Shown here: positions 7,339 to 15,721 of the stretch, in pieces
How positions within the stretch are numbered: position 1 is the stretch's first letter
Layout: each line of letters starts with the position of its first letter
DNA from: GCA-002282575 sp964519885
GTDB taxonomy: Bacteria; Pseudomonadota; Gammaproteobacteria; Thiomicrospirales; Thiomicrospiraceae
Length of the DNA: 64,000 bases
NCBI GenBank assembly: GCA_964519885.1
Contig: CAZFLX010000003.1
Location: 81,117 to 145,116, forward strand
Reading direction: 5' to 3'
Made by a program: the position numbers and the translations under genes
Notes under the pieces: generated by a model
What the model was told of the DNA's origin: nothing
The model's database searches: none
Seen by the model: the letters and a program-made list of their open reading frames with translations, nothing else

Positions 7339-8154
7339 ATGCCGAACAAAAGCCTAGCCATTGTGGCTGGGCTTTTTGCATTTTGCGTTAGCGGTTTTGC
7401 TTTTGCTGACGAAGATTGTGCACCGACTAAGATTGATCAGCGCGTTAAGGTGGATATCGTTTATGATGGGAGTGCTTTTTTGGTTGGTGATGCCGTCGTC
7501 AGCTTAACTGGCGTGCATGTGCCCGTCTATTCGCGTCATCTACAACCGCCACAACCCTTGGGTAAGGCTATTGCTCAAGCTGTGGGTGAATTGGTGCAGC
7601 GCAGCAAGGGTTTTTTGAATTTAGAGTATGATCAGCTCGGTGCTTACAAGGGTAAAGTCTTAGCCCATGTGTATTTGGGTGATGGTAGAAATTTAGCCTT
7701 AAGTTTATTAGAGAATGGCTTTGCGCTAGTCGATACCCAGCTACCAAATCAGTTACATGCACAATGTTATCGACGTGCTGAGGCTAGAGCACGTGAAGCT
7801 AAGTTGGGTTTGTGGCAGTTTCAAGACCTAGGGGTTCCTGTTATCGAATCAAGCAAACTCACGGCTGATCATAAAGGCTTTCAAATTGTTCGTGGTAAAA
7901 TTGTTAAAGTCGAACAAAAAGAACAGTTTGTTTCGTTAATTATGGATAGAGCTAGTATTCGTATTATGAGTGATGTGTTGCCCATGTTCGATGTCAAAGC
8001 TCTATTGGCGCTGAATGGTAAAGTGGTGGAAATTCGTGATGATTTTAGTTTTTATAAAAACTATATGATCGCTTCCTTAGAGCACCCAGGTCAAATTGAT
8101 CTATTGGCTGATGGCTTTTATGAGCAGTTAGTCAAACAAGCCAAAACCCCTTAA
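7339..8154 (+). CDS. Exported SNase-like fold protein, probably catalytically dead
   Basis: A 271-residue protein with an N-terminal signal peptide (SLAIVAGLFAFCVSGFAFA) and then a staphylococcal-nuclease-like domain (about 30-155): VKVDIVYDGSAFLVG, LEYDQLGAYKGKVLAHVYL, LLENGFALV and AREAKLGLW. By eye the three catalytic positions of the fold (Arg35, Glu43, Arg87 of the staphylococcal enzyme) align with Ser, Val and Lys, so nuclease activity is unlikely. A second region of about 100 residues may be an OB-like domain. I chose the ATG at 7339; a GTG 12 bases upstream is also in frame. It may bind nucleic acid or another periplasmic partner. Confidence 0.7.
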   Translation: MPNKSLAIVAGLFAFCVSGFAFADEDCAPTKIDQRVKVDIVYDGSAFLVGDAVVSLTGVHVPVYSRHLQPPQPLGKAIAQAVGELVQRSKGFLNLEYDQLGAYKGKVLAHVYLGDGRNLALSLLENGFALVDTQLPNQLHAQCYRRAEARAREAKLGLWQFQDLGVPVIESSKLTADHKGFQIVRGKIVKVEQKEQFVSLIMDRASIRIMSDVLPMFDVKALLALNGKVVEIRDDFSFYKNYMIASLEHPGQIDLLADGFYEQLVKQAKTP

Positions 8155-8213
8155 TATGACATTCGTTTACCCGCCCCTTCGTTGGGATTTTGATTTTTTT
8201 GAGAAAATAAATT

Positions 8214-9284
8214 ATGTCTGCTGAATTGAAAAATGATCGTTTTTTACGCGCCCTCCTCCGTCAACCGGTCGATACCACGCCTGTGTGGATGATGCGTCAA
8301 GCGGGTCGTTATTTGCCTGAGTATCGTGCCACTCGAGCAAAAGCTGGCAGCTTTATGGCGTTATGCACCAATCCTGAGTTGGCGTGTGAAGTCACCATTC
8401 AGCCATTAGAACGTTATGATTTAGATGCAGCCATTCTATTTTCTGATATTTTGACCATTCCTGATGCGATGGGCTTAGGGCTGAGTTTCGCACAAGGCGA
8501 AGGTCCTCAATTCGCCCGTCCTATCACCTGTAAAGCCGATGTCGATAAGATTGGTGTGCCTGATCCTGAAACGGAATTGAAGTACGTCATGGATGCGGTG
8601 CGTACCATTCGTCGTGAGTTAAATGGTCGCGTGCCCCTAATCGGTTTTTCGGGTTCGCCTTGGACTTTGGCTACCTATATGGTTGAAGGTGGTAGCAGCA
8701 AAACTTTTTCTAAAATCAAAGCAATGATGTATAACGAGCCGGCGACCTTGCATGCGTTACTGGACAAGTTAGCACAATCGGTTACCAGCTATTTAAATGC
8801 GCAAATTGCGGCAGGTGCGCAAGCGGTACAAATTTTTGATACTTGGGGTGGTGCGCTGTCAACGCCTGCTTTCCGTGAGTTTTCTCTGCGTTATATGCAA
8901 CAAATTAGTGCGGGGCTTACCAAAGAAGCCGACGGTCGTCGTGTGCCATTGATTGTGTTCACCAAAGGCGGTGGTCAGTGGATTGAAGAGATTGCTGTCG
9001 GTGCTGATTGCGTTGGGTTGGATTGGACCGTTGAACTGGGCGACATTCGTGCGCGTTTAGGAGATAAGGTTGCTTTGCAGGGCAATATGGATCCTGGTTT
9101 ACTTTATGCTCAGCCTGAGATTATTGATGCGGAAGTGGCGCGTATTTTGGCGAGCTTTGGTCAGCATTCAGCAACGTCAGGTCATGTGTTTAACCTGGGT
9201 CACGGTATTCACCCTGAGATCAATCCTGAGCATGTCAAAGCCTATGTTGATGCAGTGCACAAACACGGTGCGCAGTACCATTAA
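8214..9284 (+). CDS. hemE: Uroporphyrinogen decarboxylase
   Basis: Converts uroporphyrinogen III to coproporphyrinogen III in haem synthesis. This 356-residue protein has the N-terminal signature PVWMMRQAGRYLPEYR with substrate-carboxylate arginines. It also has the ILFSDILTIPDAMG segment, GFSGSPWTLATYM, and the C-terminal GHGIHPE motif with its conserved histidine. The stop codon overlaps the ATG of the rsuA-like gene (TAATG), so the two are translationally coupled. Confidence 0.97.
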   Translation: MSAELKNDRFLRALLRQPVDTTPVWMMRQAGRYLPEYRATRAKAGSFMALCTNPELACEVTIQPLERYDLDAAILFSDILTIPDAMGLGLSFAQGEGPQFARPITCKADVDKIGVPDPETELKYVMDAVRTIRRELNGRVPLIGFSGSPWTLATYMVEGGSSKTFSKIKAMMYNEPATLHALLDKLAQSVTSYLNAQIAAGAQAVQIFDTWGGALSTPAFREFSLRYMQQISAGLTKEADGRRVPLIVFTKGGGQWIEEIAVGADCVGLDWTVELGDIRARLGDKVALQGNMDPGLLYAQPEIIDAEVARILASFGQHSATSGHVFNLGHGIHPEINPEHVKAYVDAVHKHGAQYH

Positions 9285-9994
9285 TGACGTTATTGCAAGC
9301 CATTCAAAGCCAAGGCGTCGGTAGTCGAAAACACTGTTTGGCGCTGATTGAGCGGGGTCATGCCTTGGTTGATGGTGAGGTGTGTGTCAAGCATAAAACG
9401 CCCGTTTTGCCCGAACAGGTTAGCTTTTACTTTGATGATGAGTTGTGTGTTTGGCAAGAGCGTGTTGTGGTAATGATGCACAAGCCATTGGGCTACGAGT
9501 GCTCGGCTAGACCACAGCATCATCCCAGTGTGCTGGATTTGTTACCGAGTATTTACCGTGCGCGTGGTGTTCAGCCTGTCGGGCGTTTGGATGTGGATAC
9601 CAGTGGGCTGTTGTTGTTGACCGATGATGGTCAACTCATTCATCGTCTGACCCATCCCAAACGTCATGTGCCGAAATCCTATCATGTCACCACGCGTGAT
9701 CCTGTGACTGAGACGCAAATAAACGCACTCTGGCAAGAGATCGAGCTGAAAGATGACCCTAAGCCTGTTAAAGCGGTTTCGGTGCAACAGACGGCTTCCC
9801 ATGAATTGTTACTGGTGATTGATGAAGGTCGTTATCATCAAGTGAGGCGTATGTTAGCGGCTGTGGGTAACAGTGTGGATAAGTTGGTAAGAATTCAAAT
9901 GGGCACCCTGCCCTTGCCTGATGATTTGCCACCAGGCGCATGGCGCAATATTGAAGAAGCGGATATTGGTATCGTTTTACGATCAAATAGCTAA
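9284..9994 (+). CDS. rsuA: 16S rRNA pseudouridine synthase, RsuA family
   Basis: Isomerises uridine 516 of 16S rRNA if it matches RsuA of E. coli. The 236 residues comprise an S4-like RNA-binding N-terminus (about 1-45: QGVGSRKHCLALIERG), then the catalytic domain with VGRLDVDTSGLLLLTDDGQ, whose first Asp after RL is the nucleophile. EGRYHQVRRMLAAVGN marks the uracil-binding part. The DDPKPVKA stretch and the absence of the RluB/E/F signature favour RsuA. The exact target base cannot be proven from sequence. It overlaps hemE by one base. Confidence 0.88.
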   Translation: MTLLQAIQSQGVGSRKHCLALIERGHALVDGEVCVKHKTPVLPEQVSFYFDDELCVWQERVVVMMHKPLGYECSARPQHHPSVLDLLPSIYRARGVQPVGRLDVDTSGLLLLTDDGQLIHRLTHPKRHVPKSYHVTTRDPVTETQINALWQEIELKDDPKPVKAVSVQQTASHELLLVIDEGRYHQVRRMLAAVGNSVDKLVRIQMGTLPLPDDLPPGAWRNIEEADIGIVLRSNS

Positions 9995-10011
9995 AGGCTC
10001 TATATTCGCAA

Positions 10012-11292
10012 CTATTCGACGCGATTGCGTCCGTTACGCTTAGCTAGGTAAAGTCGTGCGTCGGCTTCACCGATATAATGGTTGACCACTTCTTTGGTAA
10101 CAAAGGATAGGTTGCTCGGTTGAATGCTCGTCGTACCAATACTGACGGTGTAGTTGATGACTTGCTCATCGGGTGTGAGGATGGCTTGTTGTCTAACCTC
10201 GCTGAGAATTTTTTCGGCGATTTGCTGCACATCCTCAGCATTGGTTGAAGGCACTAACACCAGAAACTCTTCACCACCAAAGCGAAAAATGAAATCTGAT
10301 TTACGTAAGGTCTTTTTCAGAATTTCGCTAAAGTTTTGAATAACCTGATCGCCAGCAAGATGACCATAGCTGTCATTAATCTGTTTGAAGTGATCTAAAT
10401 CCATCATCAGCAAGGCACAGCTGCTTTCAGTTGCTTTAGCGATTTCAATTTGCGCACTCATGATTTTATCGAGCAAATGACGGGTAAGCACCCCTGTGAG
10501 TGGGTCTTTGTGGTACTCGGTAATCATCATCATGTCGTTTAGAATGGCAATTTCAGCCCCTATTTCCAACGATATATAGTCTAAACGCCCCATTAAATGA
10601 ATGAGATGTTTGGGGTGTTTATTACCCGATGCGTATTGTGTTAATACTTCTTTGCCTAATTTATGTAATTTGATGTGCAGACGTTCTATTTCTTTGAAAT
10701 GGCTGCTAGATTTGAGCATGGGAATAATATGACCATGCAACCAGCGACCAAAAGTACAACGATTATGGTCTAACTCTACCGGTGATTCGGGTTCTATGCC
10801 CTGCAATTGTGTTATCAAACGCAACATCCATTGCAAGTGATTTTGATAATGTACCAACAGGTTTTTTTCGCTTAAATTCGCTAAATGAGACAGTCGTATG
10901 TGATTTTTGACCGCTAATTGGCGTAAATAATGGTGAAAATAGGCACGAGATACCTTATGTTCGATGCGTTCGAAGCCTTGGTTTAAGGCAATGACCTCTT
11001 TACAGTTTTGCTCGTTGACCAAATTGCCTAAAACGCTTCTGGCTAAGGCCATTAAATCGGTATGAATGAGAGGGTAATGGATGTCGTTGAGTAAGCAAGC
11101 CTGCACAAAGGCATCGGTTTGTTCATCTTCGTTTTGATCCGTTAATTTTTCAAACAGGTCTTTGAGTAACTGAAATCTTAATAATAGTCCTTGATCATAA
11201 CTGGAGTCAGCTGGCTGTTCATCGCTGAGTTCAGGATAAACAGCTAGCAATAAAGGCTGTATCAGTGATTGTAGGTTTTGCCAATAGGTCAT
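10012..11292 (-). CDS. Zinc-sensing diguanylate cyclase: N-terminal helices, CZB, GGDEF
   Basis: A 426-residue cytosolic protein that should make c-di-GMP. Residues 1-140 are an unrecognised helical region. A CZB zinc-binding domain follows (about 145-225), with probable ligands His152, Cys179 in DHNRCTFGRWL, His206 and His210. The 27- and 4-residue spacing of the last three matches E. coli DgcZ. The GGDEF domain (about 262-426) has an intact RFGGEEF at 337-343, the metal Asp298 in MMDLDHF, and an RxxD inhibitory site at 330-333. In DgcZ, zinc binding inhibits the enzyme, so zinc-controlled c-di-GMP is the likely role. It lies 22 bp downstream of rho on the same strand. Confidence 0.9.
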   Translation of the reverse strand: MTYWQNLQSLIQPLLLAVYPELSDEQPADSSYDQGLLLRFQLLKDLFEKLTDQNEDEQTDAFVQACLLNDIHYPLIHTDLMALARSVLGNLVNEQNCKEVIALNQGFERIEHKVSRAYFHHYLRQLAVKNHIRLSHLANLSEKNLLVHYQNHLQWMLRLITQLQGIEPESPVELDHNRCTFGRWLHGHIIPMLKSSSHFKEIERLHIKLHKLGKEVLTQYASGNKHPKHLIHLMGRLDYISLEIGAEIAILNDMMMITEYHKDPLTGVLTRHLLDKIMSAQIEIAKATESSCALLMMDLDHFKQINDSYGHLAGDQVIQNFSEILKKTLRKSDFIFRFGGEEFLVLVPSTNAEDVQQIAEKILSEVRQQAILTPDEQVINYTVSIGTTSIQPSNLSFVTKEVVNHYIGEADARLYLAKRNGRNRVE

Positions 11293-11314
11293 GAACGATT
11301 ACCAGACTTAGCGA

Positions 11315-12574
11315 TTAGCCACCACGTTTCATGGCAGCAAAGAACTCATCATTCGTTTTGCTAGCTTTGAGGCGATCATTGAGGAACTCTATCGCTTCGG
11401 TGTCACCCATATTCCCCAAGAACTTACGCACAATCCATAGCATATTCAGCTCATCCGCTTTAGTCAGTAGCTCTTCACGACGCGTGCCAGAGCGTTTGAT
11501 ATTAATGGCAGGGAAGACGCGACGTTCGGCAATGTGGCGATCCAAATGGACCTCCATGTTACCGGTACCTTTAAATTCCTCGTAAATGACATCATCCATT
11601 TTCGAGCCAGTTTCGACCAGTGCGGTAGCGAGAATGGTGAGTGAACCACCTTCTTCGATGTTACGTGCTGCACCAAAGAAACGCTTAGGACGATGCAGTG
11701 CATTGGCATCCACACCACCGGTCAAGATTTTACCTGACGAGGGGGCAACGGTATTGTAAGCACGTGCTAAACGCGTGATCGAGTCGAGCAGAATGATGAC
11801 ATCGCGTTTGTGTTCAACCAAGCGTTTGGCTTTTTCAATCACCATTTCGGCTACTTGTACGTGGCGATTGGCGGGTTCATCAAAGGTCGAAGCAATCACT
11901 TCCCCTTTGACCGTGCGTTGCATTTCCGTTACTTCTTCAGGGCGCTCGTCAATTAATAACACAATCAGGTAAGCATCGGGGTGATTGACCGCAATGGAGT
12001 GAGCGATGTTTTGCAACATCATGGTTTTACCTGCTTTAGGTGGTGCCACAATCAAGCCACGTTGACCCTTACCAAAAGGTGCTACCAAGTCGATAACACG
12101 CGCAGTAATATCCTCGGTCGAACCATTACCAATTTCCATGCGCAAGCGTTTGGTGGCGTGCAGTGGTGTTAAATTCTCGAACAGAATTTTGTGTTGGGCA
12201 ACTTCTGGCGGTTCAAAGTTGATGCTATCGACTTTGAGTAGGGCAAAATAACGCTCGCCATCTTTCGGTGTGCGAATACGCCCTGATACTGTGTCGCCTT
12301 GACGCAAGCCAAAACGACGAATTTGGCTGGGAGAAACGTATAAATCATCTGGACCTGAAAGGTAAGTGCCTTCTTCAGTACGCAAGAATCCAAAGCCGTC
12401 GGGTAAAATTTCTAGTACACCAGAACCCGAAATATCCTCGCCTTTTTTGGCGTGGTCTTTGAGTAGGGCAAAAATAATATCTTGTTTACGTGCTCGAGTA
12501 AGCTCTAGTCCAAGACTGTTAGCTAATTCTTGTAATTCGGCGATATGACGTTTTTTGAGTTCGTTGAGATTCAT
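11315..12574 (-). CDS. rho: Transcription termination factor Rho
   Basis: Hexameric RNA-dependent ATPase that ends transcription at Rho-dependent sites. At 419 residues it has the standard length. It has an N-terminal helical domain (1-45) and a cold-shock-like RNA-binding domain (about 50-115: GVLEILPDGFGFLR, PDDLYVSPSQIRRF). The ATPase domain has Walker A APPKAGKT at 177-184, DERPEEVTEM (about 209-218) and DSITRLARAYN. GILTGGVDANAL forms the Q/R-loop region. trxA lies 73 bp upstream on the same strand, the classic trxA-rho order. Confidence 0.98.
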   Translation of the reverse strand: MNLNELKKRHIAELQELANSLGLELTRARKQDIIFALLKDHAKKGEDISGSGVLEILPDGFGFLRTEEGTYLSGPDDLYVSPSQIRRFGLRQGDTVSGRIRTPKDGERYFALLKVDSINFEPPEVAQHKILFENLTPLHATKRLRMEIGNGSTEDITARVIDLVAPFGKGQRGLIVAPPKAGKTMMLQNIAHSIAVNHPDAYLIVLLIDERPEEVTEMQRTVKGEVIASTFDEPANRHVQVAEMVIEKAKRLVEHKRDVIILLDSITRLARAYNTVAPSSGKILTGGVDANALHRPKRFFGAARNIEEGGSLTILATALVETGSKMDDVIYEEFKGTGNMEVHLDRHIAERRVFPAINIKRSGTRREELLTKADELNMLWIVRKFLGNMGDTEAIEFLNDRLKASKTNDEFFAAMKRGG

Positions 12575-12647
12575 GCGATTTTATAGGGTCCAGAAAAGGG
12601 AGACGGAAGAGTGGGGTAGGCGAGAGTGGCTTACCCCGAATCATGGT

Positions 12648-12977
12648 TTAAGCTAGGTTGCTGTTTAGGAAGTCAGTCAATTGAGATTTTGAAAGTGCGC
12701 CAACGCGCGTGGCAACCACTTGACCGCCTTTCAATAACATTAAGGTAGGGATACCACGCACACCAAATTTAGGCGGTTGTGCTGGGTTTTCGTCGATGTT
12801 CAATTTAGCAACCACGACTTTACCCGTGTATTCTTGTGCCACTTCATCTAAAATGGGGGCAATCATTTTACACGGACCACACCAAGGTGCCCAGAAATCA
12901 AGCAAAACAGGCAGTTCAGCATTGATGATGTCTTGTTCAAAGGTACTATCAGAGGTGTGTAGAACTAAATCGCTCAT
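12648..12977 (-). CDS. trxA: Thioredoxin 1
   Basis: A small cytosolic thiol reductant that supplies electrons to ribonucleotide reductase, methionine sulfoxide reductases and others. The 109 residues include the WCGPC active site at 32-36, the buried Asp in LLDFWA and the cis-proline in GIPTLML. SD GGGAG lies eight bases upstream of the ATG. It is upstream of rho, as in many proteobacteria. Confidence 0.97.
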   Translation of the reverse strand: MSDLVLHTSDSTFEQDIINAELPVLLDFWAPWCGPCKMIAPILDEVAQEYTGKVVVAKLNIDENPAQPPKFGVRGIPTLMLLKGGQVVATRVGALSKSQLTDFLNSNLA

Positions 12978-13096
12978 GGGGTTCTCCCGTTGAGAAAAAG
13001 AAAAAAGGATAAGTTGTGTTAGGCAAGTCGCCTTATTCGGACGATTAAGACTAGTCGAAACTATATTAGGTCATTTTTACAGGGTTTTAACTAAAA

Positions 13097-15289
13097 ATGC
13101 AAGCAAAAAATCAAGCCGTGTGGCAAGAGGGTTTAAATCAGGCGCAATTAGCCGCTGTGACTAGCCGTCTTCCTTACGCTTTAGTGTTGGCCGGTGCGGG
13201 CAGTGGCAAAACGCGTGTGCTGATTGCACGTATGTTGTATTTGCTCAGCGAGCGTGGTTATGGTCCTGCTCAGGTGTTGGCTTTAACCTTCACCAATAAA
13301 GCGGCGGGTGAAATGCGCCATCGTTTGGCGGGGGTGTTTCCATGGGCGAATCATGTGTGGATGGGGACTTTTCATGGCATTGCGCATCGGTTATTACGAT
13401 TGCATGCACGCGAAGCCGATTTGCCCGATAGTTTTACCGTCATTGACAGTGAAGATCAGCAACGTTTGTGTAAACGCATTCTGCGTGAGCATGAGATTGA
13501 TGAAAAGGTGCTTTCGAGTAAAACTCTGGCCTATTTAATTGGTCGAGAAAAAGATCAGGGGCGACGCGCACAGGATGTCGCTCAAGCCTATGGTGAATTG
13601 CCTTGGTTGCCTTTATACGAAGCCTATGAGCAACAGTGTCAGGTGTCGGGTCTGGTTGATTTTGGTGAGTTGCTATTGCGTAGTTATGAATTGTTGCTCA
13701 AGCATCCGTCGTTACTAGCCCATTACCAGGGACGTTTTCGTGAAATTTTGGTTGATGAGTTTCAAGACACCAACCGTTTACAGTACCAGTGGCTGAAGTT
13801 GTTGGCAGGCGAGGGTTGTGGGCTGTTTGTTGTCGGTGACGATGACCAGTCTATTTACGGCTGGCGGGGTGCGGAAGTGGCGAATATTCGTGACTTCACC
13901 GAAACCTGCGTGCCTTGCGATATTGTGCGCTTAGAGCAGAATTATCGTTCGACACAAACCATTTTGTCGGCGGCGAATGCGGTGATTGCCCATAATGAAG
14001 GACGCATGGGTAAAGACCTTTGGTCGGCTCAGGGCGAGGGCGACAAAGTCGGTCATTATGCCGCCATTAATGAATTCGATGAAGCGCGTTATATTGTGCA
14101 GGGCATTCGTCGTTGGCAGGAAGCGGGGGGCGCTTTAGCTGAGGTGGCGCTCTTGTATCGTTCTAACCATCAATCGCGCGTACTGGAACAAGTATTAACG
14201 CGTGAGGGTATTCCTTACAAGGTTACGGGTGGCATGCGCTTTTTCGAGCGTGCTGAAGTGAAAGATGCCTTGGCTTACACGCGTTTGCTGTTAAATCCGC
14301 AAGACGATGCCGCTTTTGCCCGTGTGATTAATACGCCGACACGCGGCTTGGGTGAAAAGTCGTTAGCAAAAATTGCCCAAGTTGCTCAGCAACAGCATCT
14401 CAGTTTATTAGAAGCCACCACTTGGATGGCGGAAAAGGGCGGCTTGTCGGGTAAAGCCTTGCAAGGGGCTGCGGCATTTGTGGCGTTGTTTAAGCAATGG
14501 CAGTCTTTACGTGAAGGTGACGTCGCTGTGTTAATGGAAGCCATTGTGAAAGATTCTGGCTTGTGGGAATTTTATGGTCAGGATGGACTAACAGGCGAAG
14601 GGCGACAAGAAAACTTAACCGAATTAGTGAGTGCCGCCAGTCAATACCAAGTCGATGAAGATGCCGCTGAAGCTTTGGCGATTACTGACCCTTTGTTGCT
14701 GTTTTTGGCGCAAACCGCGCTCGATGCAGGAGATAAGGGCGATACTGAGCGCGATTTAGCCCAATTGATGACCATTCATGCCGCTAAGGGTTTGGAGTTC
14801 GCTTGGGTGGCGGTGACAGGGTTAGAAGAGGGCATTTTTCCGCTGTCGCGTGCCTTGGAAGATGCCGATGGGCTGAGCGAAGAGCGTCGCCTGATGTATG
14901 TGGCGATGACGCGTGCTAAACAGTCGTTGTTACTGACCAGCTGTTCGATGCGCCGCTTTCATGGTGCTGAAAGCCTGATGCAGGTATCGCGTTTTGTGCA
15001 GGAGATTCCGTCAGAGCTGATTCAGTCGATTGGTGCTTATCAACGTAGTGCGGTCAGTAGTTACGCTAGTAACGCTAATGACACAGACGAACCGACTGAG
15101 TCGGCTAAGCCAAGCGATGAAGTGCCATTTCCGAAAGGCAGCAAGGTGATTCACGCTCGTTTTGGCGAGGGCTTGGTCATTGCCGTCGATGGCATGGGCG
15201 AGGATGGTCGCGTACAGGTGCGTTTTTGCGATGCCACGCGCTGGTTATTATTAAGTGTCGCTAAATTAGAGCGCTGGCAGGGGGAGTAA
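13097..15289 (+). CDS. uvrD: DNA helicase II (UvrD/Rep family, SF1A)
   Basis: An ATP-driven 3'-5' DNA helicase of mismatch and nucleotide excision repair. The 730-residue protein carries the full SF1 motif set: Q-motif LNQAQLAAV, Walker A AGAGSGKT (32-39), TFTNKAAGEMR, Walker B DEFQDTN, GDDDQSIYGWRGA, LEQNYRS, HAAKGLEF and RLMYVAMTRAK. The C-terminal 50 residues form the Tudor-like RNA-polymerase-contacting module typical of UvrD rather than Rep (VIHARFGEGLVIAVDG). The start is the ATG with adjacent Ala-rich N-terminus. A YchJ-like gene follows two bases after the stop. Confidence 0.93.
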   Translation: MQAKNQAVWQEGLNQAQLAAVTSRLPYALVLAGAGSGKTRVLIARMLYLLSERGYGPAQVLALTFTNKAAGEMRHRLAGVFPWANHVWMGTFHGIAHRLLRLHAREADLPDSFTVIDSEDQQRLCKRILREHEIDEKVLSSKTLAYLIGREKDQGRRAQDVAQAYGELPWLPLYEAYEQQCQVSGLVDFGELLLRSYELLLKHPSLLAHYQGRFREILVDEFQDTNRLQYQWLKLLAGEGCGLFVVGDDDQSIYGWRGAEVANIRDFTETCVPCDIVRLEQNYRSTQTILSAANAVIAHNEGRMGKDLWSAQGEGDKVGHYAAINEFDEARYIVQGIRRWQEAGGALAEVALLYRSNHQSRVLEQVLTREGIPYKVTGGMRFFERAEVKDALAYTRLLLNPQDDAAFARVINTPTRGLGEKSLAKIAQVAQQQHLSLLEATTWMAEKGGLSGKALQGAAAFVALFKQWQSLREGDVAVLMEAIVKDSGLWEFYGQDGLTGEGRQENLTELVSAASQYQVDEDAAEALAITDPLLLFLAQTALDAGDKGDTERDLAQLMTIHAAKGLEFAWVAVTGLEEGIFPLSRALEDADGLSEERRLMYVAMTRAKQSLLLTSCSMRRFHGAESLMQVSRFVQEIPSELIQSIGAYQRSAVSSYASNANDTDEPTESAKPSDEVPFPKGSKVIHARFGEGLVIAVDGMGEDGRVQVRFCDATRWLLLSVAKLERWQGE

Positions 15290-15291
15290 TC

Positions 15292-15672
15292 ATGCTGTGT
15301 GAGTGTGGTTCGGGAAAAGATTGGAAAGTCTGTTGTGCGCCTTTGTTATTACAGGGGAAGTCAGCAGCAACCGCTGAGGCGTTAATGCGTTCGCGTTATG
15401 TCGCTTATGTGCGCCGGGATGCCGATTATTTGCATAAAACTTGGGCGAGTCGCACACGTCCCAGTAAAGCCAGTTTGAAGCAGCTAGTAGCGACCGATTG
15501 GCAAGGACTGACGGTTATTCGTACTGAGCTAGGTGGCGAAACAGATACCACTGGGTTAGTCGAATTTATTGCGCACTGGCGTGATGAACAAGGTATGATG
15601 CAAAGATTGCATGAAACGAGTCAGTTTGTGCGAGAAAAAGGGCGCTGGGTGTATGTGGAAGCCTTAACCTAA
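15292..15672 (+). CDS. YchJ family protein (UPF0225) with SEC-C zinc motif
   Basis: A 126-residue protein. The N-terminus CECGSGKDWKVCC (cysteines 3, 5, 14, 15) is a SEC-C-type zinc knuckle, and AEALMRSRYVAYV is the YchJ signature that follows. The rest is an NTF2-like alpha/beta fold ending RWVYVEAL. No biochemical role is established for the family. It begins two bases after the uvrD stop and is probably co-transcribed with it. Confidence 0.85.
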   Translation: MLCECGSGKDWKVCCAPLLLQGKSAATAEALMRSRYVAYVRRDADYLHKTWASRTRPSKASLKQLVATDWQGLTVIRTELGGETDTTGLVEFIAHWRDEQGMMQRLHETSQFVREKGRWVYVEALT

Positions 15673-15721
15673 TCCAGTTTCGATTCACGAATTTATAATA
15701 ACTAATTATTAGGAAATCATC

